Shown in pieces: positions 17,365 through 23,198 of a stretch of DNA of 64,000 nt (its first letter is position 1; each line of letters starts with the position of its first letter). The notes below the pieces were generated by a model. It saw nothing but the letters and a program-made list of their open reading frames with translations. It was not told the DNA's origin and searched no databases. The stretch lies in assembly GCF_900110915.1 (NCBI RefSeq), contig NZ_FOFG01000004.1, positions 1 through 64,000 on the forward strand, written 5' to 3'. The translations under genes were made by a program, and so were the position numbers. This DNA is from Faunimonas pinastri (GTDB taxonomy: Bacteria; Pseudomonadota; Alphaproteobacteria; Rhizobiales; Afifellaceae).

Positions 17365-17817
17365 CTAGAACGGGATCTCGTCGTCCAGATCGTCATGGCG
17401 CGGCGGCGAGCTCGCCTCCCCGCCGCCATAGCCGGCGTCGTTGTCGGGCAGGCCCGGCCGGCCACCGCCGCCGGAGCCGAGCAGGTTCAGCTTGGCGTCG
17501 AAGCCGTTCAGCACGATCTCGGTCGTGTAGCGGTCAGTATTGCCCTGGTCGGTCCACTTCCGGGTGCGGATCTCGCCCTGGATGAAGAGCGGCGTGCCCT
17601 TGCGCACATATTGCTCGACGACGCCGACCAGCCCCTCGGAGAAGACGACGATGTGATGCCACTCCGTCGCCTGCTTCTTCTCCCCGCTCTCGCGATCCTT
17701 CCAGCTCTTGGTTGTGGCCAGGCTGAAGCCTGCCACCGGCTTGCCCGACGCGGTGCGGCGGATCTCGGGATCGCGCCCGACATTGCCGATCAGCATCGCC
17801 GTGTTCATGCCCTGCAT
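17365..17817 (-). CDS. ssb: Single-stranded DNA-binding protein (phage copy)
   Basis: 150 residues. The OB fold runs from MNTAMLIGNVGRDPEI to about residue 112 (EWHHIVVFSEGLVGVVEQYVRKG, GEIRTRKW, TTEIVLNGF). A Gly-rich linker and the acidic tip DDLDDEIPF follow, the standard docking tip for replication and repair partners. ATG 17817 has a GGGG Shine-Dalgarno at good spacing; a second ATG three codons later is possible. It is the first gene of the replication block and lies back to back with brnT. Confidence 0.95.
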   Translation of the reverse strand: MQGMNTAMLIGNVGRDPEIRRTASGKPVAGFSLATTKSWKDRESGEKKQATEWHHIVVFSEGLVGVVEQYVRKGTPLFIQGEIRTRKWTDQGNTDRYTTEIVLNGFDAKLNLLGSGGGGRPGLPDNDAGYGGGEASSPPRHDDLDDEIPF

Positions 17818-17834
17818 TTTCGAACCCCTTCGGA

Positions 17835-17863
17835 TTGACCGACGCTATTTCCGTAACTACATA
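17835..17863 (+). promoter_or_regulatory. Predicted brnTA promoter
   Basis: TTGACC (17835-17840) and TACATA (17858-17863) are separated by 17 bases. The brnT ATG is only 7 bases past the -10 box and has no Shine-Dalgarno, so the transcript may be leaderless. BrnA antitoxins usually repress their own promoter, and an operator would be expected here, but I see no clear palindrome. Confidence 0.45.
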
Positions 17864-17870
17864 AATTCAG

Positions 17871-18140
17871 ATGTTGATCTGGGACGAAGCCAAGTACGAC
17901 GCGAACGTCGCAAAACACGGCATCGAATTCACGGAGGCAGAGCGGTTCGACTTTGCCTCGGCTCGGACTGTGATTGACGACCGATTTGACTATGGCGAGG
18001 TGCGGGAGATCGCTTTCGGATACATCGGGACGCGTCTCCACGTGCTGGTCTTCAGCAGACGAGGCAGCGACCTCCGGGTGATCAGCCTGCGGAAGGCAAA
18101 TGCACGCGAAAGGACGTTCTATGAGCAAGCGCAAGCCTGA
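17871..18140 (+). CDS. brnT: BrnT-family ribonuclease toxin
   Basis: 89 residues, beginning MLIWDEAKYDANVAKHGIEF. The W-D-xxK...N..KHGi.F.eA..vF pattern, then REIAFGYIGTRLHVLVFSRR and ISLRKANARERTFYEQA, define BrnT, a RelE-fold RNase toxin of type II systems described in Brucella. Its length is normal. It overlaps the antitoxin gene by 20 bases and is transcribed against the surrounding phage replication genes. In a prophage it probably serves maintenance or superinfection defence, which is an inference. Confidence 0.92.
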   Translation: MLIWDEAKYDANVAKHGIEFTEAERFDFASARTVIDDRFDYGEVREIAFGYIGTRLHVLVFSRRGSDLRVISLRKANARERTFYEQAQA

Positions 18141-18534
18141 GCATATCTCGCAGGAGGATTGGGACGCGGTGGATTCGCCGCCTCTTTCCGACGAGATGCT
18201 TGCCCGGATGAAGCCCGTCCGCGAGGTTGCTCCCGAGCTGATTGAGATGCATCGGCAACGTGGCAGGCCACGCTCCGACGATACCAAGCGCTCAACAACG
18301 CTGCGCCTTTCTCCAGATGTGCTTGACCACTTTCGATCCACTGGCCCTGGCTGGCAGACCCGCATCGACGAGACGCTCCGAGCAGCTATCGTAAGGAATC
18401 CGTCGACCGGCAGGTTCTCCCGCGTCACGAGCGACGACAAAAAAATCAATGCAATCTCGGCGAAGGACGATAACAGCAGGTCCTCCAGACTGACCCGAGG
18501 GAATGAACCGAAAGGATCTAAAGGAGCAGCCTGA
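18121..18534 (+). CDS. brnA: BrnA-family antitoxin with C-terminal extension
   Basis: 137 residues from ATG 18121. The core matches BrnA: SQEDWDAVDSPPLSDEML at the N-terminus, then the ribbon-helix-helix part GRPRSDDTKRSTTLRLSPDV and GWQTRIDETLRAA. It should neutralise BrnT and repress brnTA. BrnA proteins usually end soon after the RHH domain, whereas here about 40 extra polar, Ser/Lys-rich residues follow. The stop lies one base from the convergent phage gene at 18536. Confidence 0.88.
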   Translation: MSKRKPEHISQEDWDAVDSPPLSDEMLARMKPVREVAPELIEMHRQRGRPRSDDTKRSTTLRLSPDVLDHFRSTGPGWQTRIDETLRAAIVRNPSTGRFSRVTSDDKKINAISAKDDNSRSSRLTRGNEPKGSKGAA

Positions 18535-18535
18535 C

Positions 18536-18775
18536 TCATCGCTCGCCCCGCCTCAGCACCGCGCGAACCTCGCGCGCGTTCGCCTGGATCTTGTTGAGCA
18601 GCGCGACGGCCTCATCGAGCACGTCGGCGAAGAACAGCTCCGCCTTGTCCGGCCGGCAAAGCGAGCCACGGGTGGCGAGCAGCGCATTGCGCTCGCGGAT
18701 CATCTCGCTCTCGTAGGAAAGCCGCCCAATCATCTCGATCAGCGAGATCTTCTCGCGCTCTTGAGTCTCACTCAT
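18536..18775 (-). CDS. Small helical phage protein, unknown function
   Basis: 79 residues (MSETQEREKISLIEMIGRL), almost entirely amphipathic helix with heptad-like Leu/Ile spacing (FFADVLDEAVALLNKIQANAREVRAVL). No motif is recognised. It overlaps the upstream gene by four bases (ATGA) and so belongs to the same operon. The brnTA pair follows on the opposite strand. It may be a structural or regulatory partner of its neighbour. Confidence 0.65.
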   Translation of the reverse strand: MSETQEREKISLIEMIGRLSYESEMIRERNALLATRGSLCRPDKAELFFADVLDEAVALLNKIQANAREVRAVLRRGER

Positions 18776-19257
18776 TCCGGCAGCTCCCGGCGCAGATGTT
18801 CGAGGTGAGCGCGAAGCCGCGAGGCGACGTCCATCTGCTCGTCCAGCTCGCGGATTGCGCAGTCGAGTTCGCGGCGATCCAGCACGCCGTCGGAAAGGCC
18901 CTCGGTGACGGACTGCCAGACTTCGGCGGTTTCCTTCACCAACCGCGCCACGATCTCGCAGATGTTCTCCGTGGCGGCGCTGGCGACGCGGGTCAGGCCG
19001 AAGCCGAGGATCGCTGCGTAGGTTTGCAGGATGAAGGGCTGCGGCGCCCGCCGGTCGATATCCAGCGCCACGTCGATCGGCACGAAGCGCTTGGCGTAAT
19101 GCGCCTTGCCATAGCGGGTGAGATCGCCGGCTTCGACGCGGGTTGCCCATTGCATGGAGACCGGGCCGCCCGCCTGTTCGATTGCTGTCTCGGTGATCGA
19201 CTTCAGCGCCCGGCGCTCCTGAGGCGTGGAGGGTCGGAGCTTCTCAATCAGGCTCAT
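18772..19257 (-). CDS. Putative phage regulatory protein (CII/CP76-like)
   Basis: 161 residues. The N-terminal part (RRALKSITETAIEQAGGPVSMQWATRVEAGDLTRYG) and the VPIDVALDIDRRA segment look like a helix-turn-helix regulator of the kind annotated as phage regulatory CII family in proteobacteria. The C-terminal half is helical. A good Shine-Dalgarno (GGAGG) precedes ATG 19257. A rho-independent terminator lies 16-55 bases upstream on the same strand, so expression may depend on readthrough. Identity is moderate and DNA binding is inferred. Confidence 0.55.
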   Translation of the reverse strand: MSLIEKLRPSTPQERRALKSITETAIEQAGGPVSMQWATRVEAGDLTRYGKAHYAKRFVPIDVALDIDRRAPQPFILQTYAAILGFGLTRVASAATENICEIVARLVKETAEVWQSVTEGLSDGVLDRRELDCAIRELDEQMDVASRLRAHLEHLRRELPE

Positions 19258-19272
19258 GCCGACCTCCGGAAG

Positions 19273-19312
19273 AAAAAAACCGGGCGGGCAAACGGCAGGA
19301 AAGCCCGCCCGG
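19273..19312 (-). terminator. Rho-independent terminator in the leftward early operon
   Basis: CCGGGCGGGC and GCCCGCCCGG form a perfect 10-base-pair stem with a 13-base loop, followed on the minus strand by seven T residues. It lies directly before the regulatory and replication genes, so leftward transcripts from the switch region would stop here unless antitermination or another promoter acts. Confidence 0.75.
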
Positions 19313-19364
19313 CCTCACGCGCGCTGGACTGGAGGAAAATCCGCGACGTGATAGGATGCCGCTC

Positions 19365-19505
19365 ATGTGGATGAGCATGGCATGGAACTGGTTCGCTCTG
19401 CTGTTCGGCGCCTGGACGATCGTGGCGGCGATCATCTGCGTGCCAATCATCCTGCGTGACGAGCGACGTGCACGCCGGAAGCGAGAGGCTGCGGAGAAGC
19501 ATTAG
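19365..19505 (+). CDS. Small membrane protein, unknown function
   Basis: 46 residues, beginning MWMSMAWNWFALLFGAW. One transmembrane helix (about residues 8-28, ending IVAAIICVPIIL) is followed by a strongly charged tail (RDERRARRKREAAEKH), predicting N-out/C-in topology. AGGAT sits 7 bases before the ATG. Codon third positions are mostly G/C. It overlaps the convergent gene by four bases. It resembles small phage membrane proteins in shape only. Confidence 0.5.
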   Translation: MWMSMAWNWFALLFGAWTIVAAIICVPIILRDERRARRKREAAEKH

Positions 19506-20041
19506 GCCCCTCTCCCCTGGAAACGATTGGCCGGGGAATTTCCAAGCCAGGCTTGCTGGCGTCGTGCATGGTTCTCTTCGGAATCGCCGGCGCCGAGGCT
19601 GCGGGCGATCCGGCGGCTGCTGGCCTGCCGGGCGATAGCCTTCATGCGGTCGAGGAAAGGAACGATGCGATGTGCAACGACGCACGGGGACTTGAGCCAG
19701 GGTTGGAGGATCTGCTCGCTCTCTCCGCTCCAGTCCGTGATGCGATTGAGCTTGTTCAGTTCGGCTATGAAAAGCTTGTGATCGATCTCCTCGATGGCGA
19801 TCGTGGCGCGGCCGATTTCGATTGGCAGCTCGCCCGCGATCAGGCGCTCAAGGCGATCAAGATCTTCCCGATGGACGGCGCGGCCCCGGATCACGAACTG
19901 CAGGCAAAGCGCGTGGCTCTCGCCGCCATGGGTCGAGCCTTCGACCGGCTCGCCGCAACCTTCGGGCATGATGAAGGCGCGGATGGCTCGCCGATATGTC
20001 CAGCCGATCAAAGCCCGCCGCGACTCTGACCAGCAAACCAT
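19502..20041 (-). CDS. Phage early protein, unknown function
   Basis: 179 residues from ATG 20041. The frame has strong G/C preference at third positions, unlike the antisense frame. Central segments are RRAIRAFIMPEGCGEPVEGS, LDRLERLIAGELPIEIGRAT and IEEIDHKLFIAELNKLNRI. No family is recognised. An AGG motif lies 8 bases upstream of the start. The gene is divergent, by only 12 bases, from the plus-strand gene at 20054, so the two promoters would have to overlap or lie inside the neighbours. Confidence 0.65.
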   Translation of the reverse strand: MVCWSESRRALIGWTYRRAIRAFIMPEGCGEPVEGSTHGGESHALCLQFVIRGRAVHREDLDRLERLIAGELPIEIGRATIAIEEIDHKLFIAELNKLNRITDWSGESEQILQPWLKSPCVVAHRIVPFLDRMKAIARQASSRRIARSLGAGDSEENHARRQQAWLGNSPANRFQGRGA

Positions 20042-20053
20042 CAAAGGCCTGTC

Positions 20054-20353
20054 ATGACCCTGCCTGTTACCGATGCTGCCATTCCCGATGCAAACGGCGT
20101 CGGCGCCCGCCTCGCCTTCTCCATCCTGCAGGAAGCCTTCCTTGACATGGCTGTCGCTCTCGGGAGGATCGATCCGGATAAGGCCGGCGACCTCATCACC
20201 GCTCTGGAGATCAATGCCGTCGCGCGGCTGAAGAGCTTCGGGGATGCCGCCGGTCCGGCCAGCGTTCCCGTGCAGCGCAATGCAGCCGCTTCCGTCCGTG
20301 AGGTCACGAAGGAAGCAAAGCAGCGGATCGCGGCAGCCCGGACACGGAATTGA
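20054..20353 (+). CDS. Phage protein, unknown function
   Basis: 99 residues, beginning MTLPVTDAAIPDANGVGAR. Helical and Ala/Val-rich (ILQEAFLDMAVALGRIDPDK) with a basic C-terminus (KEAKQRIAAARTRN). Codon use is that of a genuine gene, and the antisense frames look worse. No family is recognised. It runs against both flanking minus-strand genes, ending 8 bases from the stop of the gene at 20362. I have no functional clue. Confidence 0.6.
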   Translation: MTLPVTDAAIPDANGVGARLAFSILQEAFLDMAVALGRIDPDKAGDLITALEINAVARLKSFGDAAGPASVPVQRNAAASVREVTKEAKQRIAAARTRN

Positions 20354-20361
20354 GGATGCTG

Positions 20362-20613
20362 TCATGCGGCAGCCCTCTGCTGGGCAACAAGGGGCCGGGG
20401 CACGTCATCTGGCCAAGGTTCGCCTTCCGGCCAGTGATGACCAAACCAGGTGACCGCGTGCTCATAGCTTCCCGTGGTCAGGTCTTTTCCCGCGCGAAGA
20501 CCGCCGAGCCTCTTTCCGTCATTGAAGAGGATCGTGGAGAGGCGCGAAAGCGAGATGCCTCTGCAGCCAGCATAGGCTTCTGCCAGAACGACGATGTGAT
20601 CTTTGAGCCGCAT
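20362..20613 (-). CDS. Small phage protein, first gene left of the repressor
   Basis: 83 residues, beginning MRLKDHIVVLAEAYAGCRG. It has the layout of a small DNA-binding-type protein: SLSRLSTILFNDGKRL then LTTGSYEHAVTWFGHHWPEG. Similar small proteins are common beside repressors in rhizobial phages, where they are usually unannotated. Its predicted promoter is controlled by an operator between -35 and -10. The ATG is only 8 bases past the -10 box and lacks a Shine-Dalgarno, suggesting a near-leaderless mRNA. It occupies the place of a Cro-like or early-left gene. Confidence 0.7.
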   Translation of the reverse strand: MRLKDHIVVLAEAYAGCRGISLSRLSTILFNDGKRLGGLRAGKDLTTGSYEHAVTWFGHHWPEGEPWPDDVPRPLVAQQRAAA

Positions 20614-20621
20614 GGGAGCAG

Positions 20622-20650
20622 ACTATGCGGTTCAACAACCGCACTGTCAA
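20622..20650 (-). promoter_or_regulatory. Predicted leftward early promoter (PL-like)
   Basis: On the minus strand a perfect TTGACA (20650-20645) is followed after 17 bases by CATAGT (20627-20622). The palindrome at 20627-20642 fills the spacer. It drives the gene starting at 20613. Confidence 0.65.
20627..20642. promoter_or_regulatory. Operator O1, GCGGTT-N4-AACCGC
   Basis: Perfect 6+6 palindrome (GCGGTT CAAC AACCGC) lying between the -35 and -10 boxes of the leftward promoter. Binding of the S24 repressor here would block RNA polymerase. Four related sites occur at 20651, 20685, 21388 and 21417. Confidence 0.7.
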
Positions 20651-20664
20651 CGGTTCTTAAACCG
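20651..20664. promoter_or_regulatory. Operator O2, CGGTT-N4-AACCG
   Basis: Palindrome CGGTT CTTA AACCG, directly upstream of the leftward -35 box and just before a weak TTGCCC (20668-20673) that could serve the repressor promoter. It is placed to influence both directions. Confidence 0.65.
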
Positions 20665-20684
20665 CTATTGCCCCTCGTCGCGTG

Positions 20685-20698
20685 CGGTTAGAATACCG
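20685..20698. promoter_or_regulatory. Operator O3 overlapping the repressor -10 box
   Basis: CGGTT AGAA TACCG, one mismatch from the palindrome. It covers a TAGAAT -10-like box (20689-20694) and ends 3 bases before the repressor ATG, so it is suited to autorepression. The short distance implies a leaderless repressor transcript. Confidence 0.55.
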
Positions 20699-20701
20699 CA
20701 T

Positions 20702-21388
20702 ATGAGTGGAAGCATCGCAGAACGCATTGAACAAAGACTGGCAGTGATCGGGATGACCGCCCGCGCTGCCTCCCTTTCCGCGGGTCTCAGCGGGGATGCA
20801 ATCCGCAACATACAGCGGAAAGCCGACACGAGCCCGGACTCCGCTCCGCGCGGCAGCACGTTGAAAAAGCTGGCCAAAGTTCTTCAGGCCTCGGAGCAAT
20901 GGCTTCTCACTGGAGAGGGTCCACTCGAGGCAAAGAACGAGATCCCGGTCATGGGATATATCGGCGCCGGCGCCGAGATCCTTCCTGAGTACGAGCAAGT
21001 ACCGCCTGAGGGCATTTGGCAGGTGGAGCTACCGATCCCCATTTCCGAGGAAATGGTTGCTTTCGAAGTGCGAGGAGACTCCATGCTTCCTCGATACGAT
21101 GAGGGTGACGTGATTGTCGTCTACGCGGAGCAGCAGAGACCGGCTGAGAGTTTCTTCGGAGAAGAAGCTGCAGTCCGGACGAGCGATGGCAGACGCTTCC
21201 TAAAGCGCATCACCCGGGGATTTGAACCGCGCACCGTGAACCTGGAAAGCTTCAATGCCAAAACCATCGAGAGCGTGTGTCTCGAATGGATTGGGGAGAT
21301 CTGGATTACAGTGCGTTCCGGCCAGCGACGTCGATTGAACCTCCGGGAGAACCTTCGAGGCTCGGCCACGCTCGACGATACGGAATAG
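20702..21388 (+). CDS. Phage repressor, CI/LexA-like (HTH + S24 peptidase)
   Basis: 228 residues from ATG 20702. Residues about 5-65 form an HTH domain (MTARAASLSAGLSGDAIRNI). Residues 83-215 form an S24 domain with the cleavage-site region MGYIGAGAEI, catalytic serine at about 127 in RGDSMLPRY and catalytic lysine at about 168 in RRFLKRI. It should keep the prophage silent and self-cleave on RecA activation. It lies between the leftward gene at 20613 and the rightward early operon, with palindromic operators on both sides, the last but one overlapping its own stop codon. Confidence 0.92.
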   Translation: MSGSIAERIEQRLAVIGMTARAASLSAGLSGDAIRNIQRKADTSPDSAPRGSTLKKLAKVLQASEQWLLTGEGPLEAKNEIPVMGYIGAGAEILPEYEQVPPEGIWQVELPIPISEEMVAFEVRGDSMLPRYDEGDVIVVYAEQQRPAESFFGEEAAVRTSDGRRFLKRITRGFEPRTVNLESFNAKTIESVCLEWIGEIWITVRSGQRRRLNLRENLRGSATLDDTE

Positions 21389-21401
21389 GGTTTTAAAACC
21401 G
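21388..21401. promoter_or_regulatory. Operator O4, GGGTT-N4-AACCG
   Basis: GGGTT TTAA AACCG, one change from the palindrome, overlapping the final base of the repressor stop codon and 15 bases from O5. The pair could bind two repressor dimers cooperatively. Confidence 0.6.
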
Positions 21402-21410
21402 CTCGTCTAC

Positions 21411-21439
21411 TTGACGCGGTTTTAAAACCGCTACATGTT
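21411..21439 (+). promoter_or_regulatory. Predicted rightward early promoter (PR-like)
   Basis: TTGACG (21411-21416), a 17-base spacer, and CATGTT (21434-21439). The spacer is occupied by operator O5, the same layout as in the leftward promoter. It drives the operon from 21465 to the integrase. Confidence 0.55.
21417..21430. promoter_or_regulatory. Operator O5, CGGTT-TTAA-AACCG
   Basis: Perfect palindrome, extended to CGGTTTTAAAACCG, starting directly after the rightward -35 box. Repressor binding would exclude RNA polymerase. Confidence 0.7.
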
Positions 21440-21460
21440 GCTCCTGCGTTGAACAGGAGC
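21440..21460 (+). promoter_or_regulatory. Leader hairpin covering the first early-gene ribosome site
   Basis: GCTCCTG (21440-21446) pairs with CAGGAGC (21454-21460) across a 7-base loop. The right arm contains the AGGAG Shine-Dalgarno for the ATG at 21465, so the hairpin would hide the ribosome site in the leader RNA. Its effect is inferred. Confidence 0.5.
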
Positions 21461-21464
21461 AGTC

Positions 21465-21887
21465 ATGAACACGCTCATTTCCGAAACTGAAACCGCATCT
21501 GATGATCGCGTCATTGCGCTAGACCTGATCGTCGCCCAGATCGGTAACACCGTACTCGTGCGCGCAGCGAACGGCACCGTCGGCTACATCACGGCAGCCG
21601 TATGGCTGGAGCCGCTAAGCACCGACGAGATCGTCGATGCGCTCTCGGCCGACGAGGCCGACACCTACCGCAACCTCATGGATGCTCTTCGCGAGCAGGC
21701 GCCCAATCCCGATCCCGCCAAGCGGCTGATTGCGCTGACCGACTTCGTTGCTGATCGCCATGCCCTGACAGGGAACGTCACGCGCGACGAATTGCTCGAC
21801 GCCGGCTTCGATGCCATCGAGATCGAGCAACTGATGCCCAAGGTCCGCAAGCGCCTGGCCGACCGCCAGGTCCGCGAAGCGGCCTGA
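21465..21887 (+). CDS. Early rightward phage protein, unknown function
   Basis: 140 residues, beginning MNTLISETETASDDRVIAL. Acidic and mainly helical, with LEPLSTDEIVDALSADEADT and a C-terminal RDELLDAGFDAIEIEQLMPK segment that may form a helix-turn-helix-like bundle. No family is recognised. It is the first gene of the repressor-controlled operon, so it occupies the position of a Cro-like or early regulator. Its sequence gives no direct evidence of DNA binding. Confidence 0.7.
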   Translation: MNTLISETETASDDRVIALDLIVAQIGNTVLVRAANGTVGYITAAVWLEPLSTDEIVDALSADEADTYRNLMDALREQAPNPDPAKRLIALTDFVADRHALTGNVTRDELLDAGFDAIEIEQLMPKVRKRLADRQVREAA

Positions 21888-21898
21888 TCCGGCGTGCC

Positions 21899-22063
21899 AT
21901 GGCCGCGCTCGGCTATGACCTCGCGATCGGCACGATCTTCCTCGTGACGATCGCCCTCGCTCTCGTCAGCCTTTCGCTGAGCCGGAGCGAGGTCGTCGCG
22001 GCAACAGGCCCGCGCAATCCCTTCCACACCCCCCGTCCCGGACACAACAGGAGCACGCAATGA
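21899..22063 (+). CDS. Small membrane protein, unknown function
   Basis: 54 residues, beginning MAALGYDLAIGTIFLV. One transmembrane helix spans about residues 8-28 (LAIGTIFLVTIALALVSLSL), followed by a polar Pro/Arg-rich tail (GPRNPFHTPRPGHNR). It starts 11 bases after the preceding stop and overlaps the next start by four bases (ATGA), which supports translation although it is short. Its role is unknown. It could be a small host-membrane effector. Confidence 0.6.
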   Translation: MAALGYDLAIGTIFLVTIALALVSLSLSRSEVVAATGPRNPFHTPRPGHNRSTQ

Positions 22064-22359
22064 CGTTCCTGACAGACCTCAGCCAGGCTCAACGCACCGC
22101 TTTGGCAAGCGCCGCCCGTCAGCCCCTCTTTCGCGTCGCTCATGGCTGGCGAGCGCAGGGCAGCAACACAACCGTGAAGCTGGCCACCGCCAAGATCCTG
22201 ACGGATCGCGGCCTGGTCACGGTCGAGCGAACCCGCTTCCGCCACCCGGCACTCGTGGCCACGGCCGAAGGCAAGCGCCTGAACAGATCCGCCCGCAAGC
22301 AGGCGGTCCCCTCCCGGCCAGACTTCACAGCCACCATCAGCATCGGGGGCCCGGCATGA
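22060..22359 (+). CDS. Small winged-helix-like phage protein
   Basis: 99 residues. The order AQRTALASAARQPLFRVAHG, KLATAKILTDRGLVTVER and HPALVATAEGKRL resembles a winged-helix fold in which the GLVTVER strand and following turn form the wing, as in many small transcription regulators. The fold assignment is from pattern only. The stop overlaps the next start by four bases. It may be an early regulator in the rightward operon. Confidence 0.6.
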   Translation: MTFLTDLSQAQRTALASAARQPLFRVAHGWRAQGSNTTVKLATAKILTDRGLVTVERTRFRHPALVATAEGKRLNRSARKQAVPSRPDFTATISIGGPA

Positions 22360-22772
22360 CCGAGAATACGAAGCTCGTGATCGACGAGGCGGGCAGCCGG
22401 GCAGCCGAACAGCAACTCGTCGGCATCGTTCCCAGCGACTGCATTCCCACATTGGTCAACGCTGTGGTCGGAGCCTACCTCACCGCCGCAGCCAGGAACG
22501 CGATCAAGGCCGAACATCAGCCTGACCACCGCGACGATCCGCTCGGGCACTTCCTCTCGCAATGCATGGTCGACGAGATCGGCCACACCGAGAAGGCCCG
22601 CGATATGTACGGGGCCTATCTCGACTGGTGTCGCGACCAGGACCTCCCGCCCTTCGGAGAGATCTATTTCCGGCGAGCACTCGCGGAAGAAGGCTTTCAA
22701 CGTGCAGAGGACTGTCCTTCTGCCTATCGCGACGTTCGCCTGAAAGGAAAACCCGGGGGAGAGGATGAGTGA
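22356..22772 (+). CDS. Stand-alone relative of the primase C-terminal domain
   Basis: 138 residues. From residue about 62 the sequence DPLGHFLSQCM...KARDMYGAYLDWCRDQDLPPF...YRDVRL can be aligned by eye with the last 90 residues of the phage primase-helicase (DPLGEFLTACV...ARDVYLAYSAWCHASSVRPY...YKNVRL). In D5/P4-type primases this end is a winged-helix domain. The first 60 residues are unrelated. It may bind origin DNA or modulate the primase, which is an inference. It is encoded in the repressor-controlled rightward operon, overlapping both neighbours. Confidence 0.75.
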   Translation: MTENTKLVIDEAGSRAAEQQLVGIVPSDCIPTLVNAVVGAYLTAAARNAIKAEHQPDHRDDPLGHFLSQCMVDEIGHTEKARDMYGAYLDWCRDQDLPPFGEIYFRRALAEEGFQRAEDCPSAYRDVRLKGKPGGEDE

Positions 22773-22962
22773 CCCTGCCCCCGGTTCTCCCGAAGCGATC
22801 GCCGCCGGTTGCCTCTGCCCGGCGGCCGATCCGGAGCGGCCGATCTTTGCCGTTCACGTCCACTGCCCGCTCCACCGCCAGCTGATTGCGCAGAAGGTGG
22901 CCGAGCTGCTGGCCGAAAAACACCGAGGAGTGACATGGCCCGAACCAGCTCCCTCGCCTTAG
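22765..22962 (+). CDS. Small Cys/His protein, unknown function
   Basis: 65 residues, beginning MSDPAPGSPEAIAAGCLCP. The spacing GCLCPAAD...HVHCPLH gives a Cys-x-Cys plus Cys-x2-His pattern that could bind zinc. Small proteins with this layout are frequent in phages and are unannotated. It overlaps the preceding gene by 8 bases and the excisionase-like gene by 28 bases. Confidence 0.65.
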   Translation: MSDPAPGSPEAIAAGCLCPAADPERPIFAVHVHCPLHRQLIAQKVAELLAEKHRGVTWPEPAPSP

Positions 22963-23198
22963 CCATCCCGCCGCGCGGCCTGACGAGAGAGCAGGCAGCC
23001 GGATACCTTGGACTCACAACCTCGGCATTTGATCATTGGGTGAGGCAGTCGCGAATACCCGGCCCGCTGCCCGGGACACGAAGGTGGGATCGCAGCGCGA
23101 TCGACTCCGCTCTGGACAAGCTCTCCGGCTTGACCACAACCTCGGCACCTTCTGCTTACGATCGCTGGAAGGCAGAACAGAATGCTGATGAAGACTAA
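22935..23198 (+). CDS. Excisionase-like MerR-type DNA-binding protein
   Basis: 87 residues from ATG 22935. The segment GLTREQAAGYLGLTTSAFDH followed by WVRQSRIPGPLPGTRRWDR is the helix-turn-helix and wing of small excisionase / MerR-like proteins, with the RWDR end that contacts DNA. It overlaps the integrase start by 17 bases, the standard xis-int arrangement. It should direct the integrase toward excision. A role as a plain regulator is the alternative. Confidence 0.82.
   Translation: MARTSSLALAIPPRGLTREQAAGYLGLTTSAFDHWVRQSRIPGPLPGTRRWDRSAIDSALDKLSGLTTTSAPSAYDRWKAEQNADED

Noticed and set aside
19553-20029. Plus-strand frame of 158 codons opposite the 179-residue gene
   Set aside because: The minus-strand frame has much better third-position G/C use and a plausible ribosome site. 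The plus frame has low-complexity sequence.
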